Origin: Bacteroidota bacterium
GTDB taxonomy: Bacteria; Bacteroidota; Bacteroidia; 2-12-FULL-35-15
Length of the DNA stretch: 64,000 nucleotides
NCBI GenBank assembly: GCA_023251805.1
Contig: JAHEYB010000005.1
Span: 1-64,000, forward strand
Direction: 5' to 3'
The notes under the pieces were generated by a model, which saw nothing but the letters and a program-made list of their open reading frames with translations, was not told where the DNA came from and did no database searches. The position numbers and the translations under genes were made by a program. Positions 51,431-61,074 of the stretch are shown piece after piece; within the stretch, counting starts at the first letter, position 1, and the number at the start of each line of letters is the position of its first letter.

Positions 51431-53725
51431 TTAACCAACAAAGGGCAAACGAAACGTACAGCCACTTTTATATTCGCTACAACCATAAGCTGTTTTTCCT
51501 TTAAGCACAGTTCCTTTTTTACAAACAGGACAAATACTTGGTTGTGTTTCAGCTTTTGCTGACTTTTTTATTTTCGTTATTTTTACAACAGCTTCCTCGA
51601 ATTCAACATTAAACATATCTGTCAATTTCAAGAATCCATCTTTCTTTGCTCCACCCAAAACAAATCCTTTCAACACAGCTGTTTTCTTTTTTTGCACCAA
51701 CGTTGCAATCTGACTATCAGATAATTTTTTGCCCATCAATTCAAAAGGTATTTTAAAATCACATCCCGATTTAAAATTACTGCAACCAAAAGCAGATTTT
51801 CCTTTTAATAAATTTCCTTTTTTACATTTCGGACACTCAACTACTTCTTTCTTTTCAATAGTTGCAGAATTGGATGCAATGGTAATTCGCTGTGCAGATT
51901 CACTTCTCACTTGTATCACCAAATCGCTCACCATTTGTTTCATCTCCGCTAAAAATGCATCCGCTTGGTAAGCACCTTTTTCAATTTGACGCAATTTAAA
52001 TTCCCAATTTCCTGTCATCTCAGCCGACTTCAGCAGCTCATTATTGATGACACGAATCAATTCCATTCCAGTAATTGTTGGCACCACATTTTTTCGTTCA
52101 CGAATAATATAATTCCTGCGAAATAATGTTTCGATAATTGCAGCACGCGTGGAAGGGCGACCAATCCCATTATCTTTCATCAACTCTCTCAACTCTTCGT
52201 CTTCCACTTGCTTTCCAGCTGTTTCCATCGCTCTCAACAAAGTAGCTTCGGTAAATGCTTTTGGCGGAGATGTTTTTCCTTCCGATAAAAATGCTTCGTG
52301 TTTTCCTGATTCTCCTTGTGTAAACTCAGGCAATATTTGAGTTTTTTCTTCTTCCTCGTCATCCGTAGCAATACCCAAATTATTATTTTTTGGTGCTGTT
52401 TTATTTGCGGAGGATGATTCTTCTCCTGTAGATTCTTTTCCATACACCATTCTCCAACCTGCATCCAAAATTTGTTTTCCAGTTGCTTTGAATTCGATTT
52501 GCTCTACTTTTCCCAAAACCGTTGTATTCGACACTTCACAATCAGGATAAAATGCAGCAAGAAATCTTTTTGAAATGGCGTCATACACCAATGCTTCGTT
52601 GCCCATCAATCCTTGTGCTTTCACATCAGTCGGAATAATTGCATGGTGATCGGTTACTTTTTTGTCATCAAATACTTTATTCGATTTGCGAATTTCAGCT
52701 CCTAATAATGGTTTTACTAAATTTTGATAATTCACCATACTGTTTAATATTCCGGGAATCTTCGGATATATATCATTCGGCAAATAGGTAGTATCTACAC
52801 GTGGATAGGTGACTAATTTTTTCTCGTATAAATTTTGAATAATCTTCAAGGTGTCATCCGCAGAAAATCCAAACTTCTTATTACACTCTACTTGCAAGGC
52901 GGTTAAATCAAACAAACGAGGAGCAGATTCTTTTCCCTTTTTAATTTCAACGGAAGTAATTTCAAATGGACTTTCTTTGATGGATTCTAAAAGTACTTCG
53001 CCTTTTTGTTTTTCATCTCCGGCAAAACGCTCAAGTTGTGCATTAAAAACAACATCTCTGTATTTTGTTTTCAATTCAAAAAACACAGCCGATTTAAATG
53101 CGTTGATTTCCAATTGTCGGTTGACAATCATTGCCAATGTTGGCGTTTGCACACGACCGATAGAAAGCACTTGTTTTCCATTTCCATATTTAACGGTGAA
53201 CAAACGAGTGGCATTCATGCCTAAAAGCCAATCTGCAGCAGCACGCGAATATCCCGCGAAATATAAATTCTCATAGTCCTTCCCGTCTTTCAATTTTGTA
53301 AATCCTTCACGAATTGCTTCTTCCGTTAAAGAAGAAATCCACAAACGTTTGAGTGGTTTTTTACAATTCGCTTTTGAAAATATCCAACGTTGAATCAATT
53401 CACCTTCTTGTCCGGCATCACCACAATTTATCACTTCAGAAGCATTTTCGAAAAGTGTAGAGATGGTGTTGAATTGTTTTTCAACGCCTTTATCGTTCTT
53501 GACTTTAATTCCAAATTTTTGAGGGAGAATGGGAAGCATGTTTAAATTCCACTCACGGTAAGCCGAATCGTACTCGTGTGGCTCTTTCAATTCGCATAAA
53601 TGTCCGAAACTCCAAGTTACTTGATAGCCGTTGCCTTCATAATAGCCATCTTTGCGCTGTTTAGCACCCAAAATTTCAGCTATTTCCTTTGCAACACTTG
53701 GTTTCTCGGCAATACATACTTTCAT
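51431..53725 (-). CDS. topB: DNA topoisomerase III (type IA)
   Basis: A 764-residue type IA topoisomerase. The Toprim domain starts KVCIAEKPSVAKEIAEIL with the catalytic acid in ECGDAGQEGEL-like INCGDAGQEGELIQRW. The nucleophilic tyrosine is in KLVTYPRVDTTYLP; LSIGRVQTPTLAMIV and GIGRPSTRAAIIETLF are also present. The C-terminus has two zinc-ribbon-like modules (CPKCKKGNLLKGKSAFGCSNFKSGCDF and CPVCKKGTVLKGKTAYGCSEYKSGCTF), each with four cysteines. It decatenates DNA. A TATTTTTG -7 box lies only 4 bases before the ATG. Confidence 0.95.
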   Translation of the reverse strand: MKVCIAEKPSVAKEIAEILGAKQRKDGYYEGNGYQVTWSFGHLCELKEPHEYDSAYREWNLNMLPILPQKFGIKVKNDKGVEKQFNTISTLFENASEVINCGDAGQEGELIQRWIFSKANCKKPLKRLWISSLTEEAIREGFTKLKDGKDYENLYFAGYSRAAADWLLGMNATRLFTVKYGNGKQVLSIGRVQTPTLAMIVNRQLEINAFKSAVFFELKTKYRDVVFNAQLERFAGDEKQKGEVLLESIKESPFEITSVEIKKGKESAPRLFDLTALQVECNKKFGFSADDTLKIIQNLYEKKLVTYPRVDTTYLPNDIYPKIPGILNSMVNYQNLVKPLLGAEIRKSNKVFDDKKVTDHHAIIPTDVKAQGLMGNEALVYDAISKRFLAAFYPDCEVSNTTVLGKVEQIEFKATGKQILDAGWRMVYGKESTGEESSSANKTAPKNNNLGIATDDEEEEKTQILPEFTQGESGKHEAFLSEGKTSPPKAFTEATLLRAMETAGKQVEDEELRELMKDNGIGRPSTRAAIIETLFRRNYIIRERKNVVPTITGMELIRVINNELLKSAEMTGNWEFKLRQIEKGAYQADAFLAEMKQMVSDLVIQVRSESAQRITIASNSATIEKKEVVECPKCKKGNLLKGKSAFGCSNFKSGCDFKIPFELMGKKLSDSQIATLVQKKKTAVLKGFVLGGAKKDGFLKLTDMFNVEFEEAVVKITKIKKSAKAETQPSICPVCKKGTVLKGKTAYGCSEYKSGCTFRLPFVG

Positions 53726-53790
53726 GCTTCAAAAATAGCATCCACATCGGGTTTTCTCGAAAAATGATGTAATGTTTTATTAACAAGTCT

Positions 53791-53820
53791 TTTGGTTTAA
53801 GATTTGTTATGTTATTTTTA
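53791..53820 (+). promoter_or_regulatory. Promoter of the cyclophilin gene
   Basis: TTTG (53791-53794), 18 bases, then TATTTTTA (53813-53820), 28 bases before the ATG at 53849. Confidence 0.65.
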
Positions 53821-53848
53821 CGTTCCATTAAAAAAATCAAAAATTGTT

Positions 53849-54454
53849 ATGAAAAAAATAGCTTTAGCATTTACATTATTATTGGTTGCTACATCAACCT
53901 TTGCAAAAAAAGATAAAAAGCCGAAATTGGAGCCCGGTTTATATGCTGAAATAACAACCACTAAAGGCGTTATTTTAGTTTCCTTGGAATTTGAAAAAAC
54001 TCCTTTAACTGTTGCAAACTTTGTAGGCTTAGCTGAAGGAAAAATAAAAAATACTGCAAAAAAAGAAGGAGTACACTTTTATGATAGCCTAAAATTCCAT
54101 AGAGTAATCCCTAACTTTATGATTCAAGGTGGTGACCCATTAGGAAATGGAACAGGCGGACCCGGTTATAAATTCAAAGACGAATGTTTACCAGAATTTT
54201 CTTTTACCGGTCCGGGTATATTAGCGATGGCAAATGCAGGCCCCGGTACCAACGGCTCGCAATTTTTTATCACTCATGTTGCAACATCTTGGTTAAATAT
54301 GAAGCACACTATTTTCGGACATGTGGTAAGCGGACAAGAAGTGGTGAATGCAATTACACAAGGAGATATGATTATTAAAGTAAAAATTATCCGTAAAGGG
54401 AAACCTGCTAAAAAATTCAAGGCTGATAAGGTTTTTGCTGAACTTAATAAATAG
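53849..54454 (+). CDS. Secreted cyclophilin-type peptidyl-prolyl isomerase
   Basis: A 201-residue protein. The start at 53849 is chosen because it gives a clean signal peptide ([19 protein letters not shown]); the open frame 15 codons upstream is AT-rich spacer. The cyclophilin core is clear: [66 protein letters not shown], and [28 protein letters not shown]. The R in FHRV and F in QFFIT are the catalytic-site residues. It catalyses proline isomerisation in periplasmic or exported proteins. Confidence 0.93.
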   Translation: MKKIALAFTLLLVATSTFAKKDKKPKLEPGLYAEITTTKGVILVSLEFEKTPLTVANFVGLAEGKIKNTAKKEGVHFYDSLKFHRVIPNFMIQGGDPLGNGTGGPGYKFKDECLPEFSFTGPGILAMANAGPGTNGSQFFITHVATSWLNMKHTIFGHVVSGQEVVNAITQGDMIIKVKIIRKGKPAKKFKADKVFAELNK

Positions 54455-54519
54455 TTAGGAGAGCGGAGTTGGGAGTAAGTAGTTCGGAGATTTTAGAATT
54501 AATTTACAAAACAAAAATT

Positions 54520-55086
54520 ATGAAAAAAACTATTTTATCAATGCTTGCAGTTTCATTAATTGCATTTGCATTCAAGCCAAAAGCTGGAGTTATCGGAACC
54601 GTTTTCCCCTTTATGGATTGCGAAGATTACAATGGCAAAGCAGTAAACTTACCGACCGACACGAAAGGAAAATACACTTTATTATGTTGCGCATTCAGCA
54701 CTGCTGCGGAGCAGGATTTAAAAACATGGATTAATCCTATTTATAATAAATTTATTGGAAAAGTAGATGCATCAAAAGCTGATGTATTTGATGTGCACAT
54801 TGATTATGATGTGAATTTGTATTTCATTCCAATGTTTACAGGATTTAATAAGTTAGCAACGAGTAGTTCCAAAGAAAAAATAAAATCCAAAACGGATAAA
54901 GAATTATGGCCATACCTACTTTTTTATGATGGAGGTAAAACCTATAAAGATGAATTGGATTTCAAAAAACGCGATATTCCTTATTTCTTTGTGTTGGACA
55001 AAGCAGGAAAAATAGTGTATACCACTTCCGGGAAATATGATGACAATAAAATGGAAAAGATTCTCGATATTTTTGAGGAGAACTAG
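54520..55086 (+). CDS. Secreted thioredoxin-fold-like protein without CxxC
   Basis: A 188-residue protein. The start at 54520 (MKKTILSMLAVSLIAFAF) yields a signal peptide; the frame upstream is not meaningful. The body resembles a redoxin (FPFMDCEDYNGKAVNLPTDTKGKYTLLCCAFSTAAEQDLKTWINPIYNKF...IPYFFVLDKAGKIVYTTSGKYDD), with the strand-turn-helix at the place where CxxC would sit reading CCAFSTAAE. The redox motif is absent, so a structural or binding role is more likely. Function unknown. Confidence 0.7.
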   Translation: MKKTILSMLAVSLIAFAFKPKAGVIGTVFPFMDCEDYNGKAVNLPTDTKGKYTLLCCAFSTAAEQDLKTWINPIYNKFIGKVDASKADVFDVHIDYDVNLYFIPMFTGFNKLATSSSKEKIKSKTDKELWPYLLFYDGGKTYKDELDFKKRDIPYFFVLDKAGKIVYTTSGKYDDNKMEKILDIFEEN

Positions 55087-55101
55087 TCACACTTATTTCC
55101 T

Positions 55102-55227
55102 AACACATAGAAACAGAGAAAAAGGAAGCTAGAGCTTTTATAGTAGCACTTAAGTCTCAAATGAAGTTTGCTTCATCTATGAAAATAGAAAACACAGAAA
55201 AACACAGGAACTATGTGTCTATGTGTT
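55102..55227. repeat. Intergenic element with terminal inverted repeats (copy 2)
   Basis: AACACATAG (55102-55110) and CTATGTGTT (55219-55227) bound a 126-bp element. Its core AGGAAGCTAGAGCTTTTATAG (55123-55143) matches copy 1 at 38544-38564 with 2 mismatches. It occupies most of the 256-base spacer before the amidase gene. Confidence 0.7.
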
Positions 55228-55284
55228 AAATTTTTCCGAATTTCATACCTAATCTTCGACAAAAGCCCCTTTTTTTTCGACAAA

Positions 55285-55315
55285 TTGCATTTTTTGCTTA
55301 AATTTCCTATCTTTA
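55285..55315 (+). promoter_or_regulatory. Promoter of the amidase/GH18 operon
   Basis: TTG (55285-55287), 20 bases, then TATCTTTA (55308-55315), 27 bases before the ATG at 55343. Confidence 0.65.
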
Positions 55316-55342
55316 CTCTTCAAATTATACAAACAGCTACAA

Positions 55343-57811
55343 ATGAAAAAACTACTACTTTTTTCCATTTTTTTATTTTCAAGCGCTCTAATCCACGCTG
55401 ACAAAGTGATTGTAAATGAATATGCAAAATCTTTTGATAAAGCTTATTCGCTTCATCCCGAAATTGCCCGCGGAATGCTCGAAGCAGTTGCATTTTGTCA
55501 AACACGATTTACGCACATCACCCATTCTGCTTCAGAACCTGAAAGCTGTACAGGTGTTCCAAAAGCTTATGGCGTAATGGGATTGACTTTAGATGGAAAA
55601 AATTATTTTTTCAATAATCTTAATTTGGTATCCGACTTATCAATGGTAAGTGCCACTAATATTATCAGCAATCCTGAAACAAATATTTTGGCTTACGCAG
55701 ATGCTTATGCAAAAGCAAAAAAACTTCTTGGCATAAAAGGCAACAATGTTGAAAACCAATTAAGCATTCTTACTTATTTAAGTGAATTACCAAGAGAAAC
55801 ACCCGGACAAATTTATGCGCTTGTCACGCAAGAATACGGATATGTTCAGTTTTTAATGAACTCCAATTATCAACAAACATACAACTTCCCAAATCATAAT
55901 CTGGATCCTGTAAAAATATTTGGTGCTGATAATTATGCAATCCTTAGCTCTACTTCTGTTAATGTTTCCGGAGAAAATATCACCAACAAAAAAGGAGAAG
56001 AATTTAATGCAAAATCAATGATGTCGGCCGATTACGCGCCAGCACTTTGGAATCCGGCTTTATCGTGTAACTATAGTGTTGGTCGTGGTGGCACTCTTAT
56101 TTCTGCTGTTACCATTCACGATGTAGAAGGAAGTTATGCAGGATGTATTTCTTGGTTTCAGAATTGTGCCGCAAGTGTTTCTGCACATTACGTATTACGT
56201 TCGAGTGACGGACAAATTACTCAAATGGTTTTAGAAGCAAACAAAGCTTGGCATGTTGGAAGTGAAAATGGATACACCATTGGATTGGAACATGAGGGTT
56301 ACGTTACAGGCGGCTGGTATACTACTGCAATGTATAATAGTTCTGCAGCATTAGTAAGAGATATTTGTAGCAGTGGTTATGGAATAAATCCTTTACGTAC
56401 CTATTACGGCCCGGGCTGTTCGGGCGGTTATACTTCTTGTGAAGAAGGTGGTTGTATTGATATCAAAGGACATCAAATGTTTCCAATGCAAACACATAAC
56501 GATCCCGGTCCGTTTTGGGACTGGTATTATTATTACGAACAAATCAATAATACAACTCCCACAACTTCTTTGACTGCAACTGCTGGTACTTTTTATGACA
56601 GTGGTGGTCCATCGGGAAATTATGCAAATGACGAACGACAATTGTTTCTTATTAATCCCGCAGGTGCAGCTACTGTTACTATAACAATAAACAGTTTTGA
56701 TTTAGAAGCGAATTGGGATTATATGTATGTGTACGATGGAAATTCTCTTTCATCTCCTTTGATTGGAACCTACACAGCTACAACTATTCCCGGAACTCTT
56801 TCATCAACAGGTGGAGAAATGCTTATTCAATTTCGCTCCGATTGTTCAACTGTAAATGCAGGATGGGATATTTCATGGACTAGCTCTGGCGCTACTGTTG
56901 TAACACCAACAGCATTAACTGCTCTTTCAGCAACCTGTCCTAATATAGATGTAGACCTTTCATGGACAAGCTCAGGAACAGGTTGGTATCTCGACATATC
57001 CACTGATCCAACATTCACTACTTTCTACAACAAAGATGTTTCCGGATTAACTTCTGTAAATTGTCCGGGTGGATTTTGCGATTACCCGGCTTGTACTTCT
57101 TATTTAAAATTTAGACCAGCAACTACTTATTATTGGAGAATTTGGAACGGAACAACACAAACATATGGTTCGAGTTTCACCACTCCCTCTTGTTCTTCAA
57201 CTGATGTGAATTGCTCAGGAACATTTGATGATACAGGTGGTTCAGGTGCAGCTTATACGGGCAACGAAGATTATATTTATACCATTGCTCCAACCGGAGC
57301 ATCAAGTGTTTCGATGAACTTTAGCAGTTTTGATACCGAGAATGGATTTGATTCACTTTACATTTATGATGGAAATTCAACTGCTGCTGCTTTAATTGGC
57401 GCGTACACAGGAACAACATCACCCGGCTCAATTACATCAAGCGGCAATGCATTGACTTTGCATTTTGTTTCCGACCCATTTGTAAATAATGCAGGATTTG
57501 TATCTACATGGAATTGTACAATGTTAACAACCGGAATTAATGATGTTAATTCAAGTAATCCATTTAGTATTTATCCAAATCCATTTACAAATACCGCAAC
57601 ACTTTCATACTTTTTAAAAGAAAACGCAAGTGTTCAGATTACATTATGTGATGTATTAGGAAAAGAAATTAGCTTATTAAAATCAAATCAAGCTTCTGGA
57701 GCACATGAATTGTCAATCAATTCAGAGGAATTGAATTTGTCGAAAGGAATGTATTTTGTAAAGTTGAAAATGAACGAAGAGCAAAAAACAATAAAATTGA
57801 TTCTTCGTTAA
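55343..57811 (+). CDS. N-acetylmuramoyl-L-alanine amidase with CUB domains and T9SS sorting domain
   Basis: An 822-residue secreted peptidoglycan hydrolase. Signal peptide residues 1-19. Residues 20-200 resemble a lytic-transglycosylase-like helical domain (ARGMLEAVAFCQTRF...PKAYGVMGL). Residues about 230-400 are amidase_2, with zinc histidines in AVTIHDVEGSY and MQTHNDPGPFWDW and a conserved KAWHVG...YTIGLEHEG. Two CUB-like domains (about 410-520 and 630-730: SFDLEANWDYMYVYDGNS, SFDTENGFDSLYIYDGNS) flank an Fn3-like module. The end is a type A sorting domain (FSIYPNPFTNTATLSYF). The stop overlaps the next start by 1 base. Confidence 0.92.
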   Translation: MKKLLLFSIFLFSSALIHADKVIVNEYAKSFDKAYSLHPEIARGMLEAVAFCQTRFTHITHSASEPESCTGVPKAYGVMGLTLDGKNYFFNNLNLVSDLSMVSATNIISNPETNILAYADAYAKAKKLLGIKGNNVENQLSILTYLSELPRETPGQIYALVTQEYGYVQFLMNSNYQQTYNFPNHNLDPVKIFGADNYAILSSTSVNVSGENITNKKGEEFNAKSMMSADYAPALWNPALSCNYSVGRGGTLISAVTIHDVEGSYAGCISWFQNCAASVSAHYVLRSSDGQITQMVLEANKAWHVGSENGYTIGLEHEGYVTGGWYTTAMYNSSAALVRDICSSGYGINPLRTYYGPGCSGGYTSCEEGGCIDIKGHQMFPMQTHNDPGPFWDWYYYYEQINNTTPTTSLTATAGTFYDSGGPSGNYANDERQLFLINPAGAATVTITINSFDLEANWDYMYVYDGNSLSSPLIGTYTATTIPGTLSSTGGEMLIQFRSDCSTVNAGWDISWTSSGATVVTPTALTALSATCPNIDVDLSWTSSGTGWYLDISTDPTFTTFYNKDVSGLTSVNCPGGFCDYPACTSYLKFRPATTYYWRIWNGTTQTYGSSFTTPSCSSTDVNCSGTFDDTGGSGAAYTGNEDYIYTIAPTGASSVSMNFSSFDTENGFDSLYIYDGNSTAAALIGAYTGTTSPGSITSSGNALTLHFVSDPFVNNAGFVSTWNCTMLTTGINDVNSSNPFSIYPNPFTNTATLSYFLKENASVQITLCDVLGKEISLLKSNQASGAHELSINSEELNLSKGMYFVKLKMNEEQKTIKLILR

Positions 57812-60800
57812 TGAAAAAAATTTCGCTTTACATACTTTTTCTCTCTTCCCATTTTGCGTTTGCACAACCGAGCAAGCCGTATACATGTCGTTTACCACTA
57901 TATGAGAAAAATGACACAAACAAAGTTGTTCAAGATAAAGACGAGCACAATTCAACAGCGAAACCGCTCAAAAGAATAGTACATAGAGGTGGTGGCTCAT
58001 GGAAAAATGTAAGTTATTATTTACAGAATGATTCCTCTGCTGCTTCCTATATAAAAGCATACATCAAAGAAGATAATGAATTGATATATGGAATTAACAA
58101 AAAAGAAATTATTCCTGCTACACACAAATCCATTCATCAGGAAGAATCTGAAAAATATGCCGCTTTTGATTTAACAACTAATCAACAATGGGATAGCCTA
58201 AGAACTTTTCAAACTACAAATAGATTACCTGTTTCAACTAATACGCTGAAAAGTACTTCACGTGCATGCACATTAAACAAACGCGTATATGGTTGGCACC
58301 CATACTGGAATGCAGGATTAGAAGCAAACTATGATTGGAATGGATTAACCGACTTGTGTTATTTTTCTTATGAAGTAAATTCATCGGATGGAAATGCAAT
58401 TACCACTCATAATTGGTCGACCACCAGCGTAGTAACAACTGCACAAGCCAATGGAGTAAATGTTACTCTGTGTGCAACATTATTTAGCGGACACACTGCT
58501 TTTTTCGCAAGTTCCACCTCACAACAAACATTGATTACCAATTTAATTAATTTAGTTTCCGCACGAGGAGCAAAAGGTGTAAACATAGATTTTGAAGGAA
58601 TGGGCGCTTCTCACCGAGCAGCGTTTACAGCTTTTATGATTAATTTGTGTAACCAAATGCACACCGCAATTCCCGGCTCCGAAATAAGCATCTGTTTATA
58701 TGCTGTTGATTGGAGCAATGTATTTGACATGGCGGCAATGAATCCTTATGTTGATTTATTCATCATAATGGGCTACGATTATTATTGGAGCGGAAGCACC
58801 ACTGCAGGCCCGGATGCTCCTTTGTATAATTTTCAGACTTCTTACAATTATACACTTACCAAATCACTCACTTTTTATTTAAGCCAAGGAACTACTAAAT
58901 CAAAATTACTATTGGGATTACCTTATTATGGACGAGAATGGGGAACAACCCTCAGCACTATTCCCAGTGCCACTTCCGGAGTTGGAACAAATACTGTAAC
59001 GTATTCAACCATGCGAAACAATGCAAGTGGAAATTATTCCACGCGCTCTTGGGACCCAATTAGCTTCTCTACTTATTTTCCATCTGTTAGAGGTGGAAAC
59101 AATTGGCAAGCTTTTGTGGATGATGAAACATCGCTCGCTTACCGATTTAATATTGTTAACCAAAGAGGTATTGGTGGAATTGGAATTTGGGCCTTGGGAT
59201 ACGATAATGGATACAATGAACTTTGGAATTTAATTCAAGATAAATTTACAGATTGCGCTGTGGTTCCTTGTACCGATACCATTTATGATATGGGCGGTCC
59301 TAGCAGAAATTATTACGACAAAGAAGATTATACTTTCACCATTGCTCCAACAGGCGCAAGCGGACTCACATTAAATTTTTCTTCCTTCAATACCGAATTA
59401 AATTATGATACACTTTGGATTTATAATGGACCAAGTACTGCTTCGCCATTAATTGGATTTTATCACGGAACAAGTAGTCCGGGTTTAATTACTGCAAGTG
59501 GTGGCTCTTTGACTTTGCGTTACAAGTCAGATGTATCAACTGTTGCGTCCGGCTTCCAAGCCATCTGGAATTGCAGTATTGATGCCATTGCTCCAACCAC
59601 TGCTGTGAGTGCTCCAACAGGATGGGTAACAACAAACTTCAGCGCTAATTTTACTGATGCGGATAATGTTGGCGGTTCAGGAATAGAGAAAAGTTTTTAT
59701 CAAGTATTAGAAAATAATGGTACGGAATGGAGAGCTAATAATGGAAACGGATTTTTTAGTGATAATTTCGATTTGGTTATTCATCCCGACTGGACAGTAC
59801 AAAGCGGAGTGTGGTCGATTGCCGGAGGTTATTTAAATCAAACCGACCAAACAAATTCCAACACAAATATTTGGGCGCCACTTACACAAAATTTATCCAA
59901 CCGATATTTATACAATTGGCAAGGAAAAATTGATGGCTCAGGAACAAACAGAAGAGCAGGATTGCATTTCTTTTGTGATGATGCGACACAAACCAACAGA
60001 GGAAATTCTTATTTCGTTTGGTTTAGAGTAGAAAGCAGTGTATGTGAATTTTATAAAGTAGTGAGCAATGTATTCAGTTTGGTTTATTCTGTTCCAATGA
60101 CTGTAAATGCGGGGCAATGGTACGATTACAAAGTATTATACGATCGCATTTCTGGAAAGATGGATGTTTATCAGGATAATAATTTTGTAGGCAGCTGGAC
60201 AGATCCTTCTCCATATACAAATGGAAATGCCATTTCATTTAGAAATGGAAATTCGGATTACATGGTAAATGATTTAAAAGTGTATCGCTCACGATTACCA
60301 TCAGTAACAGTAAGTGTTGGTGCCGCATCAACAAATGATGTGCGTTATCAAAATGCAAATCCTAGTTCTCCTTCTTGCAGAGTGAAATCGATTACAAAAG
60401 ATGCTGCAGGAAATTTATCTGCTGTAGCTTCACAAGATGTAAATGTAGATTGGACAAATCCGAGTGATGTTGGTTTGAGCGATGGTGTAGCTTCGGATAT
60501 TGATACGACTTATTCATTAACGCAATTATCGGCCAACTGGACAACAAGTACTGACCCACATTCGGGGCTTACACAATATTGGTATGCAATAGGAACTACT
60601 CCTGGCGCAACAGATGTTGTGAACTGGACAAACAATGGAACAGCAACAACAAAAACTCACACAGGCTTATCATTAACACCCGGACAATATTATTACTACA
60701 GTGTTCAATCCGAAGACGGAGCAGGATTATTATCAAATAGTATTACTTCTGATGGACAATTGGTTTTATTATCAACTGGACTTGAAAATACTTCAAGTGA

Positions 60801-61059
60801 ATTGAATCTAATAGCTTATCCAAATCCATTTTCTGAAACAACTACTATTGCTTATCAATTAACTGAAGCATCTCAAATAGAAATTTCTTTGGTTGATGTA
60901 CTTGGCAAACAAATTGTATTGGTACAAAAAGAAAATCAATCAGCAGGCAAACATCAAATCAGTATAAATAAAAATGATTTGAATTTATCAAACGGAATTT
61001 ATCTTTTGAAATTAAATGTTGACGAAAAAGAATTGCTTACAAGATTGATTATACAATAA
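57811..61059 (+). CDS. GH18-family glycoside hydrolase with CUB and T9SS sorting domain
   Basis: A 1082-residue secreted protein. After a signal peptide, residues about 160-480 are a glycoside hydrolase 18 TIM barrel. RVYGWHPYW starts it; GVNIDFEGMG near residue 260 carries the catalytic glutamate (DxxDxDxE-type); FIIMGYDYYWSGS and GIGGIGIWALGYD follow. A CUB domain (about 490-590), a LamG/concanavalin-like module (about 640-830), Fn3-like repeats and a type A sorting domain (LIAYPNPFSETTTIAYQL) follow. It cleaves chitin- or peptidoglycan-like beta-1,4 linkages; substrate unconfirmed. Coupled to the amidase by TAATG. Confidence 0.92.
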   Translation: MKKISLYILFLSSHFAFAQPSKPYTCRLPLYEKNDTNKVVQDKDEHNSTAKPLKRIVHRGGGSWKNVSYYLQNDSSAASYIKAYIKEDNELIYGINKKEIIPATHKSIHQEESEKYAAFDLTTNQQWDSLRTFQTTNRLPVSTNTLKSTSRACTLNKRVYGWHPYWNAGLEANYDWNGLTDLCYFSYEVNSSDGNAITTHNWSTTSVVTTAQANGVNVTLCATLFSGHTAFFASSTSQQTLITNLINLVSARGAKGVNIDFEGMGASHRAAFTAFMINLCNQMHTAIPGSEISICLYAVDWSNVFDMAAMNPYVDLFIIMGYDYYWSGSTTAGPDAPLYNFQTSYNYTLTKSLTFYLSQGTTKSKLLLGLPYYGREWGTTLSTIPSATSGVGTNTVTYSTMRNNASGNYSTRSWDPISFSTYFPSVRGGNNWQAFVDDETSLAYRFNIVNQRGIGGIGIWALGYDNGYNELWNLIQDKFTDCAVVPCTDTIYDMGGPSRNYYDKEDYTFTIAPTGASGLTLNFSSFNTELNYDTLWIYNGPSTASPLIGFYHGTSSPGLITASGGSLTLRYKSDVSTVASGFQAIWNCSIDAIAPTTAVSAPTGWVTTNFSANFTDADNVGGSGIEKSFYQVLENNGTEWRANNGNGFFSDNFDLVIHPDWTVQSGVWSIAGGYLNQTDQTNSNTNIWAPLTQNLSNRYLYNWQGKIDGSGTNRRAGLHFFCDDATQTNRGNSYFVWFRVESSVCEFYKVVSNVFSLVYSVPMTVNAGQWYDYKVLYDRISGKMDVYQDNNFVGSWTDPSPYTNGNAISFRNGNSDYMVNDLKVYRSRLPSVTVSVGAASTNDVRYQNANPSSPSCRVKSITKDAAGNLSAVASQDVNVDWTNPSDVGLSDGVASDIDTTYSLTQLSANWTTSTDPHSGLTQYWYAIGTTPGATDVVNWTNNGTATTKTHTGLSLTPGQYYYYSVQSEDGAGLLSNSITSDGQLVLLSTGLENTSSELNLIAYPNPFSETTTIAYQLTEASQIEISLVDVLGKQIVLVQKENQSAGKHQISINKNDLNLSNGIYLLKLNVDEKELLTRLIIQ

Positions 61060-61074
61060 ATACGCATAGCATTT

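Noticed and set aside
51431-53725. Altered catalytic motif in topoisomerase III (PRVDT instead of PRTDS)
   Set aside because: The tyrosine and arginine are present; the variant is a conservative replacement and does not suggest inactivity.
53804-53848. Upstream extension of the cyclophilin gene
   Set aside because: It runs through the promoter, and the downstream ATG gives a proper signal peptide.
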